From the NCBI RefSeq assembly GCF_000938255.1, contig NZ_JYMR01000004.1:1-64000 (forward strand): 64,000 nucleotides of DNA, given 5' to 3'. Source of the DNA: Bradyrhizobium sp. LTSP849. GTDB lineage: Bacteria; Pseudomonadota; Alphaproteobacteria; Rhizobiales; Xanthobacteraceae. Under the pieces are notes generated by a model, which had not been told where the DNA came from, did no database searches, and saw nothing but the letters and a program-made list of their open reading frames with translations. Of this stretch, positions 9,276-18,000 are shown piece after piece. Position 1 is the stretch's first letter, and every line of letters begins with the position of its first letter. Both the position numbers and the translations under genes were made by a program.

Positions 9276-10301
9276 ATGAATCTGACTGAGCTCAACAGGA
9301 TCGCGACCGCCATGGTCGCACCCGGCAAGGGCCTCCTTGCCGCCGACGAATCCTCCGGCACCATCAAGAAGCGGTTTGACGCGATCGGCGTGGAATCGAC
9401 CGAAAGTAGCCGCCGCGACTATCGCGAGATGCTGTTCCGGTCGAAGGACGCCATGAACCAGTACATTTCCGGCGTGATCCTCTATGACGAGACGATCTGG
9501 CAGGACGCGAAGGACGGCACGCCGCTGGTCAAGCTGATCGAGAGCAGCGGCGCCATCCCCGGCATCAAGGTCGACGAAGGCACGCAAGCCTTGCCGATGT
9601 GCCCGGGCGAGCTCGTCACCGTCGGGCTCGACAAGCTCGCCGAGCGCCTGACGAAATACTACGAGCGCGGCGCGCGCTTCGCCAAATGGCGTGCCGTGAT
9701 CGACATCGGCAGCGGTATCCCTTCGATGACCGCGATCGGCGTCAACGCCCACGCGCTGGCGCGCTATGCTGCGCTGTGCCAGGCCGCGCAAATCGTGCCG
9801 ATCGTCGAGCCGGAGGTGCTGATGGACGGCGATCACGATATCGACCGCTGCTATGAGGTGACGCAACGCGTGCTCAACAAGACGTTTCAGGAATTGCGCG
9901 TGCAGCGCGTCGCGCTCGAAGGCATGGTGCTGAAGCCGAACATGGCGATCTCCGGAAAGAAGTGCGCAAAGCAGGCCTCCGTCGAGGAGGTCGCCGAGAA
10001 GACGTTGCGGCTGCTGAAGGCGTGCGTGCCGGCGGCAGTGCCAGGCATCGCCTTCCTCTCCGGCGGGCAGTCGGATGAGGAAGCAACTGCGCATCTCAAC
10101 GCCATGCACAAGCTCGGCCCGCTGCCCTGGGGCCTGACCTTCTCCTACGGCCGCGCGCTGCAAGCCGCGCCGCAAAAGGCCTGGTCCGGCAAGGCCGAGA
10201 ACGTTACGGCTGGACAAAACGCTTTCAGTCATCGCGCGCGTATGAATGGCCTCGCTTCCAAAGGCGAATGGCAAAGCAGCCTGGAAAAGAAAGCAGCCTA
10301 G
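9276..10301 (+). CDS. fda: Class I fructose-bisphosphate aldolase
   Basis: A Schiff-base aldolase, 341 aa. Family features are KGLLAADESSGTIKKRF near residue 20, the Schiff-base lysine region LEGMVLKPNM near residue 218, GIAFLSGGQSDEEA and WGLTFSYGRALQ. The ATG at 9276 has GGGAGGACC about 8 bases upstream. It carries out the same reaction as the class II enzyme encoded just upstream but needs no metal. The next gene starts three bases after its stop, so the two are coupled. Confidence 0.95.
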   Translation: MNLTELNRIATAMVAPGKGLLAADESSGTIKKRFDAIGVESTESSRRDYREMLFRSKDAMNQYISGVILYDETIWQDAKDGTPLVKLIESSGAIPGIKVDEGTQALPMCPGELVTVGLDKLAERLTKYYERGARFAKWRAVIDIGSGIPSMTAIGVNAHALARYAALCQAAQIVPIVEPEVLMDGDHDIDRCYEVTQRVLNKTFQELRVQRVALEGMVLKPNMAISGKKCAKQASVEEVAEKTLRLLKACVPAAVPGIAFLSGGQSDEEATAHLNAMHKLGPLPWGLTFSYGRALQAAPQKAWSGKAENVTAGQNAFSHRARMNGLASKGEWQSSLEKKAA

Positions 10302-10304
10302 ATC

Positions 10305-10973
10305 TTGTCGAACAAATCGCCTCCACCGCGCCCGGCGCCGCGCCTCTATCTCGCGACGCCGCGGGTCGATGATCCCGCCTCGCTGGTGGCCGAGTTGCCA
10401 GGCCTGCTCGCCTCCGCCGATGTCGCGGCCGTGCTGGTGCAGCTGACGGAGACCGACCAGCGCACCATGATCTCGCGCATCAAGGCCTTGGCGCCGGTGG
10501 TGCAGAATGCGGGCGCAGCCCTCCTCATCGATGGCCATCCTGAGCTCGTCGCGCGCGGCGGCGCCGACGGCGCACATCTGGCAAACATCGCGGCGCTGGA
10601 AGAGGCGATGCCGTCGCTCAAGCCCGATCGCATCGCCGGCGTCGGCGGGCTTGAGACGCGGCACGAATCCATGAACGCTGGCGAGATCGGCGCCGATTAC
10701 GTGCTGTTCGGCGAGCCCGATGCGAAGGGCCAGCGGCCGTCGTCGCAAGCCATCGCCGAGCGGCTGGACTGGTGGGCGGAGCTGTTCGAGCCGCCCTGCG
10801 TCGGCTTTGCCACCTCGCTCGATGAGGCCCACGACTTCGCCGCCAGCGGCGCCGATTTCGTGCTGGTCGGCGAGTTCATCTGGGCCGATCCACGCGGGCC
10901 CAAGGCCGCGCTGGTCGAGGCCGACGCCGCGATCAAGAAGGCTCATGCGGCTCTCGCCGTGGGCCAGAGCTAG
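10305..10973 (+). CDS. Thiamine-phosphate synthase-like TIM-barrel protein
   Basis: 222 residues with ThiE-superfamily features: PRLYLATPRVDD at the start, AALLIDGHPELVARGGADGAHLAN mid-protein and a C-terminal GADFVLVGEFIW. True ThiE proteins usually have GADGVHLGQ; here the segment reads GADGAHLAN, which argues against canonical TMP synthase activity. The start is TTG at 10305, three bases after the class I aldolase stop, so translational coupling is likely. I call it ThiE-like of unknown substrate. The alternative is a genuine but diverged ThiE. Confidence 0.8.
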   Translation: MSNKSPPPRPAPRLYLATPRVDDPASLVAELPGLLASADVAAVLVQLTETDQRTMISRIKALAPVVQNAGAALLIDGHPELVARGGADGAHLANIAALEEAMPSLKPDRIAGVGGLETRHESMNAGEIGADYVLFGEPDAKGQRPSSQAIAERLDWWAELFEPPCVGFATSLDEAHDFAASGADFVLVGEFIWADPRGPKAALVEADAAIKKAHAALAVGQS

Positions 10974-10981
10974 CGCCCGAG

Positions 10982-12070
10982 ATGAAGCTTTCGCGCATCA
11001 CCTGTCTGGCCGCGCTGCTCTTGACGGCGCCTGCGGCGGCGCAGCTCCAGATCATGCCGCCGGCTGCGATTCCGAGCCCGCCGACCGAAAAGCAGAAACC
11101 CAAGGAAGCGGCAAAGGAAAAACCAAAGACCGCGCCGCACACGATCACCAGGAAAAAGGAAGCCGCGCCGGCGCCAAAGCCGTCCGCCTCGCCGAGCCCG
11201 GCCGCGACCGTGATCCCCGCGCCGGCGACCGACAATTCCAACGTCGATCTGGTGTTCGGCGCCTATCAGCGTGGCCAGTACAAGACCGCGTTCGACCTCG
11301 CCACTGCGCGCGCCAAGACCGGCGATGCCAAGGCCATGACCATGCTGGGGGAGCTCTATTCCAACGCCATGGGCATAAGGCGCGACTACGCCAAGGCGGT
11401 CGAATGGTACAAGCGCGCTTCAGATGCCGGCGACCGCGAGGCGATGTTCGCGCTCGCCATGATGCGCATCGCCGGCCGCGGCGGCCCCGTCGACAAGGGC
11501 GAGGCGGTCAAGCTGATGGCCTCCTCCGCAAAACTCGGCGAGCCCAAGGCCGCCTATAATCTCGCTTTGCTCTATCTCGACGGCCAGACCCTGCCGCAGG
11601 ACGTTAAGCGTTCCGCCGAGCTGCTACGCCAGGCCGCCGATGCCGGGCTTCCCGAAGCGCAATACGCGCTCGCGACCTTCTACAAGGAAGGCTCCGGCGT
11701 GCCGAAGGACGCCGACAAGGCGGTACGGCTGCTCCAGGCGGCGTCACTGGCGGACAATGTCGATGCCGAGGTCGAATATGCCATCGCGCTGTTCAACGGC
11801 ACCGGCACGCCAAAGAACCAGCCGGCGGCCGTGGCGCTGCTCCGCAAGGCGTCACGCCAGGGCAGCGCGATTGCGCAGAACCGGCTGGCCTGGGTCCTGA
11901 TCAACGGCATGGGCGCGACCACGGATAAGGTCGAGGGGTTCAAATGGCACCTGGTGGCCAAAACCGCCGGCAAGGGCGATCCGGAGCTCGACAAGCAGCT
12001 CGCCGATCTGCCCGCCGACGATAGGGCCAAGGCCGAGGCCGCCGCCAAGAAATGGCTCGGGACCAAATGA
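10982..12070 (+). CDS. Secreted Sel1-repeat (TPR-like) protein
   Basis: 362 aa. A signal peptide (MKLSRITCLAALLLTAPAAAQ) is followed by a Pro/Lys/Ala-rich linker (residues about 25-80). About six Sel1-like repeats come next, of the type AMTMLGELYSNAMGIRRDYAKAVEWYKRAS, AAYNLALLYLDG and AQYALATFYKEGSGVPKD. Sel1 arrays mediate protein-protein contacts, so a periplasmic scaffold role is likely. It begins nine bases after the ThiE-like gene and may share its transcript. The partner is unknown. Confidence 0.88.
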   Translation: MKLSRITCLAALLLTAPAAAQLQIMPPAAIPSPPTEKQKPKEAAKEKPKTAPHTITRKKEAAPAPKPSASPSPAATVIPAPATDNSNVDLVFGAYQRGQYKTAFDLATARAKTGDAKAMTMLGELYSNAMGIRRDYAKAVEWYKRASDAGDREAMFALAMMRIAGRGGPVDKGEAVKLMASSAKLGEPKAAYNLALLYLDGQTLPQDVKRSAELLRQAADAGLPEAQYALATFYKEGSGVPKDADKAVRLLQAASLADNVDAEVEYAIALFNGTGTPKNQPAAVALLRKASRQGSAIAQNRLAWVLINGMGATTDKVEGFKWHLVAKTAGKGDPELDKQLADLPADDRAKAEAAAKKWLGTK

Positions 12071-12154
12071 CTTGACGTTTGGCCCCTCGCGGGGCACCCA
12101 ATCCCCTCAAATGGCGCGATTTCGCGCCCCTTCCCCCGATCAAGACCAGAGCTC

Positions 12155-12940
12155 ATGCTGTATTCCGCCACTATCAACGTCATGGTCAAGGCCGCGCGCC
12201 GCGCCGGCCGCAGCCTCAAGCGCGATCTCGGCGAGATCGAGCATTTGCAAGTCTCGCTGAAGGGGCCGGCGAATTTCGTCTCGCTCGCCGACAAGCGTGC
12301 CGAAGAGATTCTCTACCAGGATCTCGCCAAGGCGCGGCCCGGCTACGGCTTCATCGGCGAGGAAGGCGGCATGCGCGAGGGCGGCGACAAGAGCCACACC
12401 TGGATCGTCGATCCCCTCGACGGCACCACCAACTTCCTGCACGGCATCCCGCAATTTGCGATCTCGATCGGGCTGTCGCGCGAAGGCACGATCATCGCCG
12501 GCGTGATCTACAATCCCGCCAATGACGAGCTCTACATCGCCGAGCGCGGCAAGGGTGCCTTTCTCAACGACCAGCGCCTGCGCGTGGCCGGCCGTCGCCA
12601 GCTCAACGAATGCGTGGTGGCCTGCGGCCTGCCCCATCTCGGCCGCGGCGACCACGAGGAATTCCGCCGCGAGATGACCGCGATCCAGGACCGCGTCGCA
12701 GGGCTGCGCCGCTTCGGCGCCGCCTCCCTCGACCTCGCCTTCGTCGCCGCCGGCCGCCTCGACGGCTACTGGGAGCGCAATCTGCAATCCTGGGACATCG
12801 CCGCCGGCCTGATCATGGTGCGCGAAGCGGGCGGCACGGTGAGCGACATCGACACCCCGGGCGACGCAGTGGTGACGGGTGACGTCGTGTGCGGGAATGA
12901 GTTTGTGCACGGGGAATTGGTGAAGGTGCTGCGGAAGTAG
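12155..12940 (+). CDS. suhB: Inositol monophosphatase family protein (SuhB-like)
   Basis: 261 residues with all Li+-sensitive phosphatase motifs: IGEEGG near residue 70, WIVDPLDGTTNFLHGIP (metal-binding DPLDGT) and YWERNLQSWDIAAG near residue 210. It would hydrolyse inositol-1-phosphate or similar phosphates, and SuhB homologues also affect rRNA transcription. The last part, GGTVSDIDTPGDAVVTGD through HGELVKVLRK, is duplicated in decayed form at 14515-14625, marking an insertion just downstream of the stop. Confidence 0.92.
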   Translation: MLYSATINVMVKAARRAGRSLKRDLGEIEHLQVSLKGPANFVSLADKRAEEILYQDLAKARPGYGFIGEEGGMREGGDKSHTWIVDPLDGTTNFLHGIPQFAISIGLSREGTIIAGVIYNPANDELYIAERGKGAFLNDQRLRVAGRRQLNECVVACGLPHLGRGDHEEFRREMTAIQDRVAGLRRFGAASLDLAFVAAGRLDGYWERNLQSWDIAAGLIMVREAGGTVSDIDTPGDAVVTGDVVCGNEFVHGELVKVLRK

Positions 12941-12955
12941 GGGTCCTGTCCTCCA

Positions 12956-13249
12956 CTACATGCAGAAGCAAAACGGATCATTCGGATCGCAATCGCAGTT
13001 CGATAGCGAGTGAGGCGTCGCGAGCTTCTCGTGCCCGGCGAGCTCCTTGAGTTTGTCGAAATTGTTCCGGTTGACCTGAACGAATACCGCCTTCTTGGTT
13101 TTTCCGATCGCACTTTTGAAATCTTTTGCAAGTCCCGCCTTGCGGGCTGCCTTCTTGAGGCTCTCCAAGCTCTTCGCATGGATATGAACCGTCGCCGGCG
13201 CGACCGTCTTGCTCTTCTTCGCGCCCTTCTTGACTGCTTTCTTGGCCAT
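12956..13249 (-). CDS. Small Lys-rich protein with a Cys-rich C-terminal tail
   Basis: 97 aa, not recognised. The N-terminus is basic (MAKKAVKKGAKKSKTVAP), the middle contains LESLKKAARKAGLAKDFKSA, and the last 14 residues, NCDCDPNDPFCFCM, hold four cysteines in two CxC pairs. There is no signal peptide or membrane segment. It follows the lipoprotein gene upstream by 14 bases on the same strand, so they likely form one operon. The tail could bind metal or be a modified peptide; both are speculation. The gene lies in the insert bounded by the suhB duplication. Confidence 0.7.
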   Translation of the reverse strand: MAKKAVKKGAKKSKTVAPATVHIHAKSLESLKKAARKAGLAKDFKSAIGKTKKAVFVQVNRNNFDKLKELAGHEKLATPHSLSNCDCDPNDPFCFCM

Positions 13250-13263
13250 CTATTCCTCCATCG

Positions 13264-14334
13264 TCACTGTTGAATAACTATTGTCGGCCTGAATATCTTC
13301 TGTTGCAGGAATTGCTCAACCGCTCTCGCAGCGCCGAGCTCCGCTCGTCCTCCGGTCGCCGTAATCAGAAAGCCCGAGAAGCCGTCGAACAAGGCAGTAC
13401 GGACATTCTTGACCTCCTTGGCGCCACCCTTATCGAGGTAGAGGCCCATGGTGAGCTTATGGGTGTCCCTTCGCATGGCTGAAACACCGAGGGTCGCATC
13501 GGAGACCTGGAACGCCGGCCCGATCGGGGCGAAAACCACCTTGGGCGTCGCCGACCCTCCAATCGTGGTCTGGAATTCGAGCTGGTCGACCATCGTAGGT
13601 GGCGCGCTCGCGCTGAGGCTGATGAAATCTTTACTTCCGTCTCCGGTGAGGTTTCCGAAGAAGGCCAGCAACATAAAATCATAGACCATCTTGTGGACGC
13701 CAACTTTGCCGTAGATCGGATAGATGATGTTGGCTTCGACAATGGAGTTGGTGCAGTAGGATTCGGGAACGTTCTTGATCAGACCGTAGAAATTGTCGGT
13801 AATCGTGAACGACCGCTCATTCTGGCGGTATCGATCGAAATTTCCTTTGAGCCCCAACTGCACCTGGGTCGAGACGGGCAGCGGACGGATGAAATTGATT
13901 TCAGGATCGATATTGTTCTGCTCGTACCCGGTCAGGTCGAAATTGTAGGCAACGCCGGTGGCAAGCAGGACATCGACGACGTATCGCGCGAAGCCGGTAA
14001 GTTTTCTCGGATCAAATTTAGCGATCGAAGCTTTATCGACCTCGTACTCATCAAATGTCGTCACAGCGTATCCATAGGAATTATCATCGACCTTCTGAAA
14101 TGTTCGGCCACCAGGCACCGAAATGACCTGCCGGTCCTTTGGATCCAACAGGAAATTGCGAAGAGATTCGATGACCGCCTGACGCGTCTCGCAGCGGATT
14201 TGCCTGACGATGTTGTATGTCGATATGTGAGCCGTATCGTCCGGCAACGGATGAATCGCGCATCCGCTGATAATCAAAGCGCAAAGGACAACAGCAATTG
14301 CGCGTCGGCAATTCGCGAAATCTCGCGCCAACAT
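13264..14334 (-). CDS. Predicted outer-membrane lipoprotein, unknown function
   Basis: 356 aa. The N-terminus has a signal sequence and lipobox (VVLCALIISGCAIHPLPDD, lipidated Cys about residue 25). The remainder is soluble and beta-rich, with FDLTGYEQNNIDPEINFIRPLPVSTQVQLGLKG split across the middle; no known domain was recognised. Codon use is visibly more AT-rich than in the flanking genes (ATT, AAT, TTG, GAT frequent), supporting transfer. It is first in a two-gene unit with the Cys-tailed small protein. Confidence 0.75.
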   Translation of the reverse strand: MLARDFANCRRAIAVVLCALIISGCAIHPLPDDTAHISTYNIVRQIRCETRQAVIESLRNFLLDPKDRQVISVPGGRTFQKVDDNSYGYAVTTFDEYEVDKASIAKFDPRKLTGFARYVVDVLLATGVAYNFDLTGYEQNNIDPEINFIRPLPVSTQVQLGLKGNFDRYRQNERSFTITDNFYGLIKNVPESYCTNSIVEANIIYPIYGKVGVHKMVYDFMLLAFFGNLTGDGSKDFISLSASAPPTMVDQLEFQTTIGGSATPKVVFAPIGPAFQVSDATLGVSAMRRDTHKLTMGLYLDKGGAKEVKNVRTALFDGFSGFLITATGGRAELGAARAVEQFLQQKIFRPTIVIQQ

Positions 14335-14726
14335 GACCGCCCCCTGAAATATTCCCCAGAGCGATTATGCACGGAATCAAATCCACCGAAAGTTGAATCT
14401 TTTGCGCAAACCACCCAGGAGGATCGAATTACCATCCGGGCCTTTTGTGCGGCAGCGAAGTTCGCGCGCTATGCGCTGGGCCAGCATGCAATATCTTACG
14501 CCGCTCGCGCCGGCGCGGCGGGACAGTCAGCGGCATCAAAGCCCCGGGCGACGCGCTGGTCACGGGCGACGTTGGATGCGGGAATGAATTCGTGCACGGC
14601 GAGTTGAGGATTTTGAGGAAGCAGGAGAAGCTTTCCTCACGTCGTGCCAGAACTGAATGTCGTTGCGTGAGACCAAAGGAATGGAGGCCGCAAAATCGCG
14701 GCCTCCGGTCTTATCTGGTGCAGCGA
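14335..14726. other. Non-coding stretch with suhB remnant
   Basis: 392 bases without an intact gene. Bases 14515-14625 carry the decayed suhB 3' end described separately. The first 180 bases would hold the promoter of the leftward lipoprotein operon, and nothing else was recognised. Confidence 0.6.
14515..14625 (+). pseudogene. Decayed copy of the suhB 3' end
   Basis: The translation GGTVSGIKAPGDALVTGD...CGNEFVHGELRILRK matches the last ~37 residues of the intact monophosphatase (GGTVSDIDTPGDAVVTGD...CGNEFVHGELVKVLRK) in register. It is the same strand, with obvious nucleotide identity over about 100 bases. There is no 5' part and no start. It forms a direct repeat with 12832-12940 around two foreign-looking genes. 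Confidence 0.85.
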
Positions 14727-14978
14727 TTACCACGCCACCCATTTGTGACCGCGCCAATAGCCTCGGCCCTCGTGCTCCTTGAAAGCAAATTTTTCGTGCG
14801 GTCCCGACTTCCAATTGTCCTCATGAACGACGACACCCGCTTCGTGGGGGAAGTCGTAGGCCTCATGCGTATGCCAGCAGGTGTGGCCCTGACACACGAT
14901 CGCCGCCGATGCGGTAAAGGTCGACATCATCAGCACCCCGGTGCCGACAGCGGCAGCGGAAAGGATTTTCTTCAGCAT
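14727..14978 (-). CDS. Small secreted His-rich protein
   Basis: 83 aa with a signal peptide (MLKKILSAAAVGTGVLMMSTFTASA). The mature part of about 58 residues is unusually rich in His and Trp, with two cysteines: AIVCQGHTCWHTHEAYDFP, then HEDNWKSGPHEKFAFKEHEG and YWRGHKWVAW. The Cys pair and about eight His suggest periplasmic metal or haem binding; this is inference. It is monocistronic, with no recognised family. Confidence 0.75.
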   Translation of the reverse strand: MLKKILSAAAVGTGVLMMSTFTASAAIVCQGHTCWHTHEAYDFPHEAGVVVHEDNWKSGPHEKFAFKEHEGRGYWRGHKWVAW

Positions 14979-15094
14979 TTCTGCGATTTCTCCGTGGAAC
15001 CCCTAACCCGGCGTGCAAACACATTTGCCGGCGTTGGGTTCCGTCAGGGAACGTGAAGCTTTCGTAAGGATTCTCGCGCGGAGTGCGCCAGCCT

Positions 15095-18000
15095 TTATGA
15101 CTTCACCGGCGCCGGCGGCCCATACGCCTCGCCCTCCGCCTTCGCCACCTTCTCCCGATCCCCCGCCAGCACGCGCTGCACCGACACGAAGAACACCGGC
15201 ACCATCAGCAGCGCCAGAATCACCACCGCGATCATGCCGCCCATCACGACGGTGCCGAGCGATTGCTGGCTGGCGCCGCCGGCGCCGTGGGCGATCGCCA
15301 TCGGCAGCACGCCGCAGATGAAGGCGAGGCCGGTCATCAGGATCGGGCGAAAACGGAGGCGGCAGGCCTCGATGGTGGCGTCCACCAGCGGCTTGCCTTC
15401 TTTCCGCAGGTCCTTGGCGAATTCGATGATCAGGATCGCGTCCTTGGCGGCAAGTCCAATGATGGTGATCAGGCCAACAGTGAAATAGACGTCGTTGGGC
15501 AGGCCGCGCAGCATCGCCGCAACCACCGCGCCGACGATGCCGAGCGGCACGGTCAAGAGCACCGCGAGCGGAATGGTCCAGCTCTCGTAGAGCGCGGCCA
15601 GACACAGGAACACCACGAACACCGACAGCGCCAGCAGGAACGGCGCCTGCGAGCCCGACAGCTTTTCCTGGAGCGATTGGCCGGTCCATTCATAGCCGAA
15701 GCCGCGCGGCAATTTCCCCGCAAGCCGCTCCATCTCGGCGATGGCGTCGCCCGAGGTGAAGCCGGGCTTGGCCTCGCCGGAGATGCGTACCGCCGGATAA
15801 TAGTTGAAGCCGGCGATCTGCGTCGGGCCGCGCGCCCATTCGATCGTGGCGAACGACGAGAACGGCACGAGCTGGCCATGGCTGTTCTTGACGTTGTAGT
15901 TGAGGATGTCCTCGGTCTTCATGCGATCGCGGCTATCGGCCTGCACCACGACGCGCTGCATGCGGCCACGGTTCGGGAAGTCGTTGATGTAGTTCGAGCC
16001 GAGATTGGTCGAGATCGTGTTGTTGATGTCCTCGAAGGTGACGCCGAACGCGCCGGCCTTCTCGCGGTCGATCACGAGATTGACCACGCCCGCTTCGGGC
16101 AGGCCCTCGACATAGACCTTCTGGAGCACCGCGCTCGCATTGGCGTCCGCGATCAGCTGGTCGGCGGCGCGCATCAGCGCCGGATAGCCCTTCTGACCAC
16201 GGTCCTGAAGCCGGAACGAGAAGCCCGAGGAGTTGCCGAGATTGTCGATCGGCGGCGGCTGGAGCGCGGAGATCTTGGCGTCGCGGATCGACGACGACAA
16301 ATCGCGGTTGATGTCGGCGACAACAGCAGCCGCCGACTCCTTCGGCCCGCGCTCCGACCAGTCCTTCAGCGTGATGAAGGCCTGTGCGGTGTTCATGCCC
16401 TGGCCGGAAAAGCTGAAGCCGGTGAGGAAGGTGACGTTGTCGACGCCCGGCCGCTGCGCCAGATATTTTTCGACCTTCTCGATCACGGCTTCGGTGCGGC
16501 CATAGGACGAATCCGACGGCGTCTGCACGTCTGTGGTGACGAAGCCCTGGTCGTCGACGGGCAGGAAGCCGCCGGGCAGATTGACGAACGCCCAGGACAG
16601 GCCCGCGAGCAGCGCCACATAAACCAGCATCAAGCGTCCGGTGCGCTTCAGCGAGAAACCGACCGTGCGGGAATAACCTTCCTTGCCGCCTTCGAGCATG
16701 CGGTTGAACCAGCCGAACACGCCCTTCTTGGCATGGCCGTGCCCCGCCGTGACGGGCTTGAGCAAAGTCGCGCACAGCGCCGGCGTCAGCGACAGCGCCA
16801 GGAACGCGGAGAAACCGATCGCGGCGACCATGGTCACCGAGAACTGGCGATAGATGATGCCGACCGAACCCGGGAAGAACGCCATCGGCACGAACACCGC
16901 CATCAGCACCAGGGTGATGCCGATGATGGCGCCGGTGATCTGCGACATCGCCTTGCGCGTCGCATCCTTCGGCGGCAGGCCCTCCTCGGCCATGATGCGC
17001 TCGACGTTCTCGACCACGACGATGGCGTCGTCGACGAGGATGCCGACCGCCAGCACCATGCCGAACATCGACAGCATGTTGATGGAATAGCCGGCGAGCA
17101 GCAGCGTGGTACAGGCGCCCAACAGCGCCACCGGCACCACGATGGTCGGAATGATGGTGTAGCGGATGTTCTGCAAGAACAGGAACATCACCACGAACAC
17201 CAGCACCACGGCCTCTAACAGTGTCGTCAGCACCTTCTTGATCGAGGCCTCGACCACGGGGGTGATGTTGTAGGGGATCTCGTAGCCGATATTGGCCGGG
17301 AAGAAGCGCGACAGCTCCTTCATCTTCTCCTCGACCGCGCTCGCGGTTGCGAGCGCATTGCCGGTCGGCGACATCAGCACGGAGAGACCGGCGGTCGGCT
17401 TGCCGTTCAGGCGGGTGTTGAACTGGTAGCTGAGGCCGCCAACCTCGACGCGCGCGACGTCGCGCAGCCGCACGGTCGAACCATCGGCATTGGCGCGCAG
17501 GATGATGGCGCCGAATTCATCCGGCGAGGACAACTGGCCCTTGACCAGCACGAGTGCTGAGGTGCGCTGGCTGCCCGTCGACGGCTCGGCGCCGATGCTG
17601 CCGGAGGCGACCTGCGCGTTCTGCGCAGCAATCGCCTTGTTGACGTCGTCGGCGGTGAGCCCATAGCCGACGAGCTTGGCCGGATCGACCCACACACGAA
17701 GACTGCGCTCGGTCGAATAGAGCGTGGCACGGCCGACGCCGGGAATGCGGCGGATTTCGCCGAGCACGTTGCGGATCATGAAGTCGCCCAGCCCAACCTC
17801 ATCGAGGCTGCCGTCGGTCGAGTTCAGCGTGATGATCTGGAGCACCGCGCTGGAGGCTTCCTCGATCAAGATGCCCTGCTGGATCACCGCGCGCGGCAGG
17901 CGCGCTTCGACGCGCTTGATGCGGTTCTGCACCTCGACCGAAGCCGCGCTGGTGTCGGTGCCCGGCACGAAGTTAGCCGTGATCTCGACCTGGCCGAGCG

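Noticed and set aside
14445..15056. 203-codon plus-strand frame downstream of the lipoprotein gene
   Set aside because: Only its first part (14515-14625) is meaningful, as the suhB remnant; the rest is antisense to the His-rich secreted protein.
15263..17218. Long plus-strand frame of 651 codons
   Set aside because: It is opposite the RND pump gene, rich in His/Arg/Asp without any domain. It is a shadow of the real gene.
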